NCBI GenBank assembly: GCA_036960305.1
Contig: JBALWA010000016.1
Span: forward strand, 1 to 64,000
Source of the DNA: JBALVT01 sp036960305
Lineage (GTDB): Bacteria; Pseudomonadota; Gammaproteobacteria; Pseudomonadales; Halieaceae
Direction: 5' to 3'
Length of the DNA stretch: 64,000 bases
Below the pieces are notes generated by a model. The model saw only the letters and a program-made list of their open reading frames with translations. It made no database searches and was not told the DNA's origin. This document shows positions 33,765 through 42,241 of this stretch, piece after piece; the stretch's first letter is position 1; every line of letters begins with the position of its first letter. The position numbers and the translations under genes are program-made.

Positions 33765-34131
33765 GGCGACCCCTCATTTGAGTTCTGACAAGTGACTATT
33801 CTGGGATAGGCTGGCAACAACCTTCTTATATTCATAGTACTACCCAGACAACAACCCCGAGTAAACAAGTGTCCGGCGAATTAGTCAATGTGCCCGGAAT
33901 AACATGTTCGCGCACAAGTGGCTGAAGCGTGACTATCGGACAGGAAACCGTAGCGCATGTATGTGCTCGTTTCGCCAATTAAACTAACCCACCTAAGTTT
34001 GTCTGGTGTGCACCTCGGACCGTTGAAATTGTTCAGCACTTCTTGACTACACTCCTATTCGGAGTATATTCGAATACTCCCGATGGGAACCTATACCCCT
34101 GCCACCGCTAAAAAGCAGCACCGAGGACCGG
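33765..34131. other. Divergent control region between receptor and acylase genes
   Basis: No gene is present. It holds a sigma-70-like promoter with an overlapping palindrome for the acylase gene (listed separately) and must contain the receptor promoter. No other repeat was seen. Confidence 0.4.
34044..34081 (+). promoter_or_regulatory. Sigma-70-like promoter overlapped by a palindrome
   Basis: TTGACT (34044-34049) and TATATT (34066-34071) are spaced 16 bases apart and point at the acylase gene, whose ATG is at 34132. GGAGTAT (34062-34068) and ATACTCC (34075-34081) are perfect inverted repeats around the -10 box, which would let a bound repressor block RNA polymerase. The start codon follows about 50 bases later. 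Confidence 0.6.
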
Positions 34132-36714
34132 ATGATGACTTCAAACAAACTTACACTCGTACTGGCACTGACGGGCGCCGCCCTGATAGCCGGGTGCTCT
34201 GACTCCAGCGACCGTCGTCCGGACACCACTCCCCCACCCGTCGAGCCGCCTGAACCGATTGAAGCTATTGGCTACAGCGCGACCGTACACCGCACCGAAG
34301 CTGGATTCCCGCATATCATTGCCAACGACTTCGGCAGCGTGGGCTTTGGCACCGGTTACGCAGCCGCCGAGGACAACTTCTGCATCATGGCAGAAAATAT
34401 ATTGCGCGTTCGCGGCCAGCTTGCGGAGTTCCTGGGATCGGCTGAGAGCAACGTGAACAGCGACCTGTTCCGTGCCTACATGGTGCAAACAGGAATGTAC
34501 GATGCTGACGTCTCCCCGGAAATGGAGTACATGTACACAGGCTTCGCCGCAGGTTATAACCACTATCTGCGCCAGACGGGAATCAGTAACATCAACGACC
34601 CCGCTTGCCAGGGAGCTGACTGGGTGCCGACAATGACTGCGGATGACGTGCGCCGCTCCGAATTGACTCCCGCCTTCCTGCCCCGCCTGTCATCACTATT
34701 TCTGGCAGCAACACCGCCAGTAACGGTTAGCAAACTGAACAAGGACACGAAGAAGGAAGGCGCTACGGAATTCCTTCCAGCCCAATCTTCAGAAGATATC
34801 GCCCGCGCACCACAGCCAGCGCTGTCTGAAGAAGAGACCCTGCAACTTGCAATGACTATCAATGAAATGGCGACCGCCCGGGACAAGGGCAGTAATGGCG
34901 TAGCCATTGGCAGCGAACTTACGGACCACTCGGGTGGCATCCTCTATACCAACCCACACCTGGACTGGGACTTCAGCTTCTTCTTCTTCCCCCGGCACCA
35001 GATCATCCCCGGTGTCACCAACCTTTTGGGGGCCAATACCTATGAACGCTCGTTGATGGGCTTCGGCACCAACGGTGACGTCGCCTGGACCAATACGGTG
35101 ACTGCGTCCCGCACCCAGGCCCTGTACGAACTGGAACTGGCACCGGGCAACCCGCTGGCGTACATGTTTGATGGCGAGGAAGAAGCCATGGAACAGATCA
35201 CTGTCACAATCAATGTGCTGGGCGACGATGGCAACCTGACTGAGCAAAGCCACACCCTGTATGAAACGCGTCATGGTCTCATCCTGGGTCTTCTGTTCGG
35301 CTGGGACAACGCGACGGCCTTTTCCCTGCGTGTTGCCGATGAGGGCAACCGCGGCCAGAACGGCCAGAATATTGCTCTGGCCCGCGCCAAAACCGTCGAG
35401 GATGTGAAGGCCGCCATGAACACCTACCAGGGCTCCGCCAACACCAACACGATTGCCGCCGACAGCTCCGGCAGTGCCTTTTACGGCGACGTGGGTGCCG
35501 TGGTCAATATGACAGACGCCCAGTTAGAAGATTGCGCCACCGACACACCGGTGCTGATCTCCTTCTTCGCACCGGCCTTCCGAGGTGATACCAGCGAATG
35601 TACCTGGCGTACAGACCCGGATTCCGCAGCGGACGGACTGCTGGGCGCCAGCAAGCAGGCCACCCTGATCCGCAAGGATTATGTGACCAATTCCAATGAC
35701 AGCTTCTGGCTTGCCAACCCCAACGAGCCCATCACCGGCATTCCGCTAGTACAGGGTGAAACAGAAGAAGAGCGCACGCTGCGCACCCGTTCCGGCCTGG
35801 TGATGATACAGGAACGTATGGACGGCACCGACGGCCTGGGTGGCAACACTTTTAATATCGACTCGCTCGTAGAGCGCATGCTGAGCAACCAAAATTACGC
35901 TGGTCAGTTGTTACGGGGTGACCTGGTTACCTTGTGTGAGAACAACCCCAGTGTTGATCTTGACGGCGTGAGCGTGGACATCAGTGAGGCCTGTGATGTG
36001 CTGGCCAAATGGGACGTACTGTCCAACCTGGACAGTCGTGGCGCACACTTGTTCCGTGAATTCATGCGCGTTGGCGGCGGCGGTCGTGAACTACCCGATA
36101 CCTTCAATTACAGGGTGCCCTTCGATCTGGAAGACCCTGTCAACACGCCGCGCGGACTCGATACCAGCGACAACCCCGAAGCTCTCATAGCACTTGCCGA
36201 GGCTGTGCAAACATTGTCCGCTGCGGGAATCGCGCTGGATGCACAACTGGGAGACATCCAATCCACACGCAAGAACGACCAGGTCATTCCCCTGCATGGC
36301 GGTGAAGAGTTCGAGGGTGTGTTCAACAAGATGTCGCTGGATCTCGCCGGTAGTGAGGGCTACAACGAGGTCACTGGTTCCAGTGCCAGCTGGATCATGG
36401 CAGTGGAATTCGCTGAGAGCGGCGTAAAGGCGAAGGGCATCCTGAGCTATTCCATCTCGAGCAACAGCCAATCTGAGCGCTATGCAGAAATGACTGAAAT
36501 GTTCTCTCGTAAAGCGTTACTGGACCTGCCCTATGAATTGGAAGCAGTGGAAGCTGCCGCTCAAAGCACCGTGCTGCTAAGTGAAGGCACCAGCGACTGC
36601 GCCGGCAATGGCTGGCAGGGCTTCGCCGAACTCGCGTTCAGCGATGAGGACGCCTGCCGCGCCTACTTCAGCGATCTGGAAGCCAATCAGCTGACTGACT
36701 GGGTCGATGGCTGA
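34132..36714 (+). CDS. Penicillin-acylase-family amidase, lipoprotein, 860 aa
   Basis: An N-terminal-nucleophile hydrolase that cleaves amide bonds, probably of acylated compounds. The lipoprotein signal is LIAGCSDSS. The small (alpha) part covers about residues 45-230, followed by a spacer that is normally removed by self-cleavage and the large (beta) part beginning at Ser254 in KGSNGVAIG, which should be the nucleophile. LYTNPHLDWDF, then TNTVTASRTQALYELEL, are the usual next motifs, and an Asn-Tyr-Asn type segment supports substrate binding. Family members cleave penicillins, N-acyl homoserine lactones or cyclic lipopeptides; sequence alone does not say which. The gene is divergent from the receptor/hydrolase pair and has a palindromic promoter. 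Confidence 0.92.
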   Translation: MMTSNKLTLVLALTGAALIAGCSDSSDRRPDTTPPPVEPPEPIEAIGYSATVHRTEAGFPHIIANDFGSVGFGTGYAAAEDNFCIMAENILRVRGQLAEFLGSAESNVNSDLFRAYMVQTGMYDADVSPEMEYMYTGFAAGYNHYLRQTGISNINDPACQGADWVPTMTADDVRRSELTPAFLPRLSSLFLAATPPVTVSKLNKDTKKEGATEFLPAQSSEDIARAPQPALSEEETLQLAMTINEMATARDKGSNGVAIGSELTDHSGGILYTNPHLDWDFSFFFFPRHQIIPGVTNLLGANTYERSLMGFGTNGDVAWTNTVTASRTQALYELELAPGNPLAYMFDGEEEAMEQITVTINVLGDDGNLTEQSHTLYETRHGLILGLLFGWDNATAFSLRVADEGNRGQNGQNIALARAKTVEDVKAAMNTYQGSANTNTIAADSSGSAFYGDVGAVVNMTDAQLEDCATDTPVLISFFAPAFRGDTSECTWRTDPDSAADGLLGASKQATLIRKDYVTNSNDSFWLANPNEPITGIPLVQGETEEERTLRTRSGLVMIQERMDGTDGLGGNTFNIDSLVERMLSNQNYAGQLLRGDLVTLCENNPSVDLDGVSVDISEACDVLAKWDVLSNLDSRGAHLFREFMRVGGGGRELPDTFNYRVPFDLEDPVNTPRGLDTSDNPEALIALAEAVQTLSAAGIALDAQLGDIQSTRKNDQVIPLHGGEEFEGVFNKMSLDLAGSEGYNEVTGSSASWIMAVEFAESGVKAKGILSYSISSNSQSERYAEMTEMFSRKALLDLPYELEAVEAAAQSTVLLSEGTSDCAGNGWQGFAELAFSDEDACRAYFSDLEANQLTDWVDG

Positions 36715-36744
36715 TAGCAAGAGGCCACTAAAGAATCGCTCGCC

Positions 36745-38283
36745 TTACTCGAAATCGGGAACGAACAGGTTTTTCTCATCGCCCGCAGTCGCGGTTCCGG
36801 AGACACCAATCATTTCCCGATCCATCATCTGCTGTAAGGTTTGCGAGTCATCCGGGGTCTCGGCAATAAAGCGCGTACCATCGTCCAGCCGCCCAATCAC
36901 CAGTGCGCGCTCAACACCTTTGCGGCCATGCAGGACGGTATAGGTTTCTATGCGACCACTGCCATTCGGTGATTCCGTAAATGATGGATGCTCTTCGTCC
37001 AGGATCGCCTGTTGGTAGTCCGCCGGGGCTTCACGCTGCCAATCGCCCTCGATGGGCGTAGTGGAGTAGATCCCAAGGGAGTGTTTGGTGACGAACCAGC
37101 CATTGGCATTGAGCAGGCCAAACTTACCCGGATTGCTGCGCAATACATCCATCATGGTCGCGATAGAGTGCGTAACATAGTTATTGCCGGGCCCGCCAAA
37201 ATAGGGCAGCCCTCCGGTCACAGTCAGGCCGCGCGCATCATCATGAGCGAGACCCATTTCATCACAGGCGATTTGCACCGCGGATGGGAAACAACTGTAA
37301 ATATCGAAAAAATCCATCTCATCAATGGTCTTACCCGCCATGAAAAAAGCTTTTTCGGCCATCTTGCGAACTGCTGGTGATGAATGGTAATTCACCCGCT
37401 CGCTAACATTCCAGATATCGTTGGCATCTGCGCAGCCATGCAGGTACACCATGCGGTCATCCGCAACGCCAAGTTCACGCGCTTTGGCCAGTGAAGTCAT
37501 GATTACTGCGGCACCCATATTCACTTGAATAATCGAGTTGAGAAACTTGGTATAGGGGAAGCCAACGTAGCGATTACTCTCGCTGGCAGTTGCAATCTCC
37601 TTGGCACTGCGCTCGGTTGGAAACCAGGCCAGTGGATTCATCGCCGCCACGGCGTTAAAGCCTTGATAGAGTTCACCCAGTTTCTGGCGGTGCTCATCAA
37701 GGCTCAGGCCATACTTGACACGCAAGGCGTTCTCAAACATCGGATAGGTCACTGAAGGCGTCTGCATGCTATAGGCCATCTCGTGATCGCTGGCGGCCGG
37801 GCGCGAATCTCCCAACATTTCTGGATCGCCACCGGCGCCGTCCATCCAGGCATCGAGATCCAGGCCCATCTTAAGACGTGAAAGCATGGTATGAAGCGCT
37901 TCTGCCCCCACCAATAACACGGCGCTCGTCTCGCCCTGCGAAATCTTTTCGGCGTATCGATTAACCAGCATCTGCGGCGTATTGCCACCGGTATGGGTAT
38001 AGCGCTTTTCTTCCGGATCAATATTCAGTGTCGTACACACCGCCTGCGGGACATTGCGCACCATACCAGAAGCTGCACTGCCGCTTTCAGGGCTATCCAC
38101 GGTCAGTCCCAGGGCCACAATCGTATCGATGCTTTCCAACAGCGCAGCACCAGGGCCGGCGTCTGCCGCCGCCTTTCTGGCCACCTCTGCCATCAACTCG
38201 ATGGGGGAGCCCGCCTCTTCCGGTGGACGCTTGTCGGTCAACTGACCGCAGCCGATCAAGACTGGCATATTTTCTTCGTTCAT
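36745..38283 (-). CDS. Thiolase-family acetyl-CoA acyltransferase-like protein, 512 aa
   Basis: The protein resembles the SCP-x/thiolase-like branch: RYTHTGGNTPQMLVNR is the usual region around the first active site, LLVGAEALHTML and IYSCFPSAVQIACDEMGL follow, and LTVTGGLPYFGGPGNNYVTH is the C-terminal active-site motif of this branch. The final 110 residues form an additional OB-like domain. Such proteins cleave beta-keto acyl-CoA, for example in sterol side-chain or fatty acid degradation. Whether this member retains a catalytic Cys is not certain from sequence alone. It is convergent with the acylase gene 30 bases away. Confidence 0.85.
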   Translation of the reverse strand: MNEENMPVLIGCGQLTDKRPPEEAGSPIELMAEVARKAAADAGPGAALLESIDTIVALGLTVDSPESGSAASGMVRNVPQAVCTTLNIDPEEKRYTHTGGNTPQMLVNRYAEKISQGETSAVLLVGAEALHTMLSRLKMGLDLDAWMDGAGGDPEMLGDSRPAASDHEMAYSMQTPSVTYPMFENALRVKYGLSLDEHRQKLGELYQGFNAVAAMNPLAWFPTERSAKEIATASESNRYVGFPYTKFLNSIIQVNMGAAVIMTSLAKARELGVADDRMVYLHGCADANDIWNVSERVNYHSSPAVRKMAEKAFFMAGKTIDEMDFFDIYSCFPSAVQIACDEMGLAHDDARGLTVTGGLPYFGGPGNNYVTHSIATMMDVLRSNPGKFGLLNANGWFVTKHSLGIYSTTPIEGDWQREAPADYQQAILDEEHPSFTESPNGSGRIETYTVLHGRKGVERALVIGRLDDGTRFIAETPDDSQTLQQMMDREMIGVSGTATAGDEKNLFVPDFE

Positions 38284-38446
38284 ACTGTTCCCAACTACCT
38301 CGTTAATTCAGCCCGTATTCAAGAACAGGCACCTTAGCCGCATACGGGGATAAAGTGCAATGCTAGGAGTGGGTTGTACTAATGCCATCGGCCTGCCTGA
38401 GTGCAGACGGCCGCAAAATTCAAATTGAATTCTATGATGGCTCTTG

Positions 38447-39122
38447 CTAGCTGAGTTCAAATTCCTCGTAGCCATTAGATGCACAGCGATCACAATATTC
38501 CATATAGGTGGGCGTGTGAGGATGATTCAATAACTGACGAGGCTTCCCGGGTATGTTGGCCCCCATATACCAGGAATCTGCGAGGGGAAACAACGTCGCG
38601 TCAGCCAGTGTCTTCATCTCTTCAAGCCATGTATCTTCAGCTTCAAGAGTCGCTTCAAAGCGCTGTAGTTTTTGCTCACGCTGGAATTTCAGGCAATTCA
38701 CGATCCACTCGCCCTGCACTTCCGCACAGTAGGGTCCAGTACACAGGCCCGAAGGCGAGAGCGGTCCATAAAGCATGTACATATTGGGAAAACCGGATGT
38801 CTTTTTTGAGATTCAACTTGGATTCAAGGTAGTCAAAGTATCTACACAGTTCGTCTCTGGAAGGAAATTTTTCCGTCCAACGCCAACCCTTCCAAAGGCC
38901 GTCAAATGAGAATTGGTAGTTTGGGACATGGGAATCAACACGGGCACCAGGATAGCAATTCCAGTGCCATACGCCGCCCAAATCGGCACCGGCGTCAACG
39001 AGTCGCACCGAAAACCCCTGCTTGCGTAGATGATAGAGCTGGTACAAGCCATTGAAGCCGGCACCTACAACAAGGGCGTCAAGGATAGTCGCATCCTCGG
39101 GCTTGCCCGAGTTATCCACCAT
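38447..39122 (-). pseudogene. Flavin monooxygenase (Baeyer-Villiger type) with large internal deletion
   Basis: The first 112 residues (DALVVGAGFNGLYQLYHLRK, GGVWHWNCYPGARVDSH) are the FAD-binding N-terminus of a Baeyer-Villiger-type monooxygenase of about 550-600 residues. Then the sequence changes frame near 38800, directly into the known C-terminus (FPNMYMLYGPLSPSGLCTGP to EEFELS). About 350 residues, including the NADPH-binding domain and the fingerprint motif, are missing. The deletion is out of frame, so no active enzyme can be made. The start signal GGGAG before the ATG is intact. Confidence 0.85.
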
Positions 39123-39403
39123 ATAGCGCTCTCCCTAGCTTCATGATCATGGCAGTTGACGACCTGTGCTTCCCTTACCGGTCAATGCCTATTGTTCGCC
39201 CAACTTAGCGTTAATTCAAAAATATGTAAAGTGAATGGATTTGCCAGCAAGCCGTGGGCTTTATTGACTGCCGGCTTAGCCATCTCAGATTACAAATGGA
39301 GACCAGATGCCTTCCATGCGAAATATTTACGGATTTTCTGTAATCTTATTCCGCACCATCGACGTATAACAACGGAAATTCACTTTTGAGAACCCACCAC
39401 GCC

Positions 39404-40330
39404 ATGCTAAAACTTCTCCCGATCTGGCATACAGTCTGTATCGCCCTCTTCGCTTCAGCTTCTGCAGCAGCTTATGCTCAGGAAACGCGCCAAGAGTATG
39501 GGCCATGGGTATGGAGTGTCGCTGGTGGCACTGTGAACCAGTTTGCCGCGGATTTCAGCGATGGGCCCGGCGATGTGAGCATCACGCGAGCCTTCGTCGA
39601 GGGCGGGCTGGGTTATGCGTGGGACCGTGATACGACCGCGTCAGCCTCCATCGGATTCGGTAGTACTGACTACGACTTTTCATCTGACGCCCTAATCGAG
39701 GGGCGCAAGCCCTGGGGTCGCATTGAAGAATACCGACTGTCAGTGCCTGTTCGGTTTTCCCCCACCGAGAAAATGCGCGCCATTGTCATTCCCAGCATTC
39801 GCACCTATGCCGAATCAGGGGCCAGCGCCAGCGATGGGCGCACAGAGGGCGTGCTTGCAGGCTTTAGTTGGAAGTTCTCGGATACCCTGTCCATTGGCCC
39901 GGGGTTTGGTTTGTTCTCTGATTTGGGCGATGAAACCAATTTCTTCCCTATCGTTCTGGTTGATTGGAAGATCACGGAGGCGCTCAGTTTGAGTACAGGG
40001 CGTGGATTGGCCGCATCACAGGGGCCCGGCTTGTCTCTGAACTATAAAATGGATAAAAAGTGGACGCTTGGATTAACTGCAAGATACGAAAAAACACGGT
40101 TTGCACTTGAGGAGCGAGCGGGACGCACCGCCCAGGTAGGAGAGGATTCCAGTACACCACTACTAATGGTGGCTAGCTACAGCCCGTGGCCAATGACCAG
40201 CATTACCGCATTGGCCGGCGTTGAGATCGGTGGCTCCATGGCCCTGGAAGATGGTAACGGCCGAGAGATCGCTAAAACAGATGTGGATACAGCGATGGTG
40301 ATTGGCTTTGCCTTCAAAAGCCGCTTCTAA
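39404..40330 (+). CDS. Outer-membrane beta-barrel protein (DUF6268-like), 308 aa
   Basis: A signal peptide ending AYAQ is followed by a chain made of short amphipathic beta-strands with a terminal Phe (AFKSRF), as in outer-membrane barrels. The layout (residues 30-308, WVWSVAGGTVNQFAADFS at the start and SLSTGRGLAASQGPGLSLNY in the middle) fits DUF6268-type proteins. It may form a pore or be structural. The ATG at 39404 fits the signal peptide; a TTG at 39386 is an alternative with a slightly better upstream signal. Confidence 0.7.
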   Translation: MLKLLPIWHTVCIALFASASAAAYAQETRQEYGPWVWSVAGGTVNQFAADFSDGPGDVSITRAFVEGGLGYAWDRDTTASASIGFGSTDYDFSSDALIEGRKPWGRIEEYRLSVPVRFSPTEKMRAIVIPSIRTYAESGASASDGRTEGVLAGFSWKFSDTLSIGPGFGLFSDLGDETNFFPIVLVDWKITEALSLSTGRGLAASQGPGLSLNYKMDKKWTLGLTARYEKTRFALEERAGRTAQVGEDSSTPLLMVASYSPWPMTSITALAGVEIGGSMALEDGNGREIAKTDVDTAMVIGFAFKSRF

Positions 40331-40424
40331 CATCACCTTTCCCCAAGTAAGCAATGTATAGTTAATCTGAAAGCAGCTAAGGTACGTATTACCTTTCTCA
40401 ATCATCAGGTACGAGGAATAACCA

Positions 40425-41303
40425 ATGAAGTTCACTTACCACGCCACCATGTGCCCCCCCGATCAGTACCTGCCACTTGCCCTCGCAGCAGAGGACGCTG
40501 GCTTCGACGGCTTCACCTTCCCCGACAGTATCTGCTATCCAAAGGAAGGCTCCGACGTCTACCCCTATAATGATGATGGCACGCGCGACTTTCTGGAAGA
40601 TGTACCTTTCCTCGAACCTTTCGTGGCCATTCCATACCTTGCCGCGCATGCCAAGAAACTGCATTTCACCACCTCCATCGTGAAACTGGCCATCCGCCAG
40701 CCGGTGATTGTCGCCAAACAGCTCGCTAGCCTGGCTGTAATCCTCGGCGATCGCTTTGCCTTCGGCGTGGGTATCAGCCCCTGGCCAGAAGATTTTGAAG
40801 TCTGCCAGATCCCGTGGGAGAAACGCGGCAAACGCATGGACGAGATGATGGAAATTATCAATGGACTGATGAGCGGCGAGTACTTCGGCTACGAGGGTGA
40901 GATTTTCAACATCCCCGAGATCAAGCTGTGCCCTGTTCCCGAACATCATGTCCCGCTGCTGGTGGGCGGCCACGCCAAACCCGCCCTGCGCCGCGCTGCA
41001 CGCCTGGGCGACGGCTGGGTATCTGCCGGCTCCTCGCTAGAGGAACTGCAATCGATGATCGGCCAGATAGAGGAACTGCGTAAAGAATACGGCCGTGATC
41101 AGGGCGCTTTCCAGTACCATGCAATGACTGAGGCCGCATACTCGGCGAAAGGCCTAGAGGACCTGGTAGCTGCTGGGGTGACCGAGGTCATCATTGCGTT
41201 TAGCAATCCTTATGATGGAAAGCCAGATACCCAAACTCTCGAGGAAAAGATCGGCATGATCAACTGGTATGCCGAGAACGTCATTCGCCCCTACAGCGGG
41301 TGA
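40425..41303 (+). CDS. LLM-class flavin-dependent oxidoreductase, 292 aa
   Basis: A luciferase-like (alpha/beta)8 barrel that uses reduced flavin (F420 or FMN) to hydroxylate or reduce small organic substrates. Visible are LAAEDAGFDGFTFPDS (start of the barrel), FTTSIVKLAIRQPVIVAKQL and ALAVILGDRFAFGVGISPWP-like segments (around residues 83-125), and LLVGGHAKPALRRAARLGDG. GAGGAATAACC precedes the ATG. The second LLM gene at 48395 is related in fold only. Bioluminescence is not implied, because luxA/luxB partners are lacking. Confidence 0.9.
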   Translation: MKFTYHATMCPPDQYLPLALAAEDAGFDGFTFPDSICYPKEGSDVYPYNDDGTRDFLEDVPFLEPFVAIPYLAAHAKKLHFTTSIVKLAIRQPVIVAKQLASLAVILGDRFAFGVGISPWPEDFEVCQIPWEKRGKRMDEMMEIINGLMSGEYFGYEGEIFNIPEIKLCPVPEHHVPLLVGGHAKPALRRAARLGDGWVSAGSSLEELQSMIGQIEELRKEYGRDQGAFQYHAMTEAAYSAKGLEDLVAAGVTEVIIAFSNPYDGKPDTQTLEEKIGMINWYAENVIRPYSG

Positions 41304-41387
41304 TAAAAAGGTACGATTAATCGCCCGGGTGAACCTTACAACAATCGATTACAGCCTGAATGTTGAGTTCACCCCGGAACAGTAAAG

Positions 41388-42224
41388 CTACTCGTTGGCG
41401 CTGGGCGGAAATACGTCTGCCAGCGAATGTTTATTGCTCGAATCGAACAGAGCCATAGGGCTTCCTCGATCGATATGACCAATAACCCCATGGTATGGGG
41501 CAAAACCAATCAATTCTTGCAGGCGTTTTGGGAATGTTTTAATCATATCCATGGGAATACCGATTTGCTGGTTTTCCTGCTGACGAATAAAGCCCGCGCA
41601 ATAATTCATTGCCAACCCCATACGCCAACTGTCTGGACTATCATCGGGGAGGGAATTTTCACCGCCCCCGTGCCAAACATTGCCTGGCCATACAAGAACA
41701 GAGCCCTTCGACATTTCGGCTGGAATGCTGTCGTAATGTTTCCCGAACTCTGGCGCAGTATCCAACTTGTGAGAGCCGGGAATAATCCGTGTCGCGCCAT
41801 TTTCCTCCGTGAAATCTGTTAAGGCATACATGGTGTTGCAGACCAATGGCGGATGAGGAAGCGGCAAATTGATAATGCCATCGTCAACATGTATCGGCTG
41901 CGGATTTTCGCCGGGGCCGATATGAATGGTCGATAGGGATGAGACCAACAGCCCCTCATCCAGAACCCCTTCGACCACGGGTAAAACCAAAGGGTGGGTT
42001 GCAATACCCCAAAACGTTGGACCTTGAGTTAAGAGGTTATAGATACGCTTGGTTTTGGCCCCTTCAAACACATTGGCATAGGGCAGCGTTGCTAAAGCCT
42101 GCTCTAACGCCCGGACCTCTTCAGCTATCGCATCGGCTTGATCAGGACTTAGAACATTTTCAATAATGCAGTATCCATCCTCAGCAATCTGTTCCAGATA
42201 ATCGTCAATCCCTCTTTCGCTCAT
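41388..42224 (-). CDS. Phytanoyl-CoA dioxygenase-family protein, 278 aa
   Basis: An Fe(II)/2-oxoglutarate-dependent dioxygenase candidate. The metal ligands are visible: His112-x-Asp114 in PIHVDDGIINL and His185 in VWPGNVWHGGGEN; an Arg about 17 residues later would bind 2-oxoglutarate. Length fits the PhyH family, which hydroxylates many small molecules besides phytanoyl-CoA, so the substrate is open. GAGGG lies before the ATG. It is the last gene of a three-gene operon, 17 bases after the DUF3604 gene. Confidence 0.88.
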   Translation of the reverse strand: MSERGIDDYLEQIAEDGYCIIENVLSPDQADAIAEEVRALEQALATLPYANVFEGAKTKRIYNLLTQGPTFWGIATHPLVLPVVEGVLDEGLLVSSLSTIHIGPGENPQPIHVDDGIINLPLPHPPLVCNTMYALTDFTEENGATRIIPGSHKLDTAPEFGKHYDSIPAEMSKGSVLVWPGNVWHGGGENSLPDDSPDSWRMGLAMNYCAGFIRQQENQQIGIPMDMIKTFPKRLQELIGFAPYHGVIGHIDRGSPMALFDSSNKHSLADVFPPSANE

Positions 42225-42241
42225 AGTCTTTATACCCTCAA

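Noticed and set aside
34132..36714. Penicillin resistance function
   Set aside because: Penicillin-acylase-family membership does not imply beta-lactam substrates; lipoprotein location and gene context point to catabolism or signal cleavage.
41327..41374. GGGTGAAC/GTTCACCC inverted repeat between convergent genes
   Set aside because: Perfect 8-base arms but a 32-base loop and no U-run; too weak to call a terminator.
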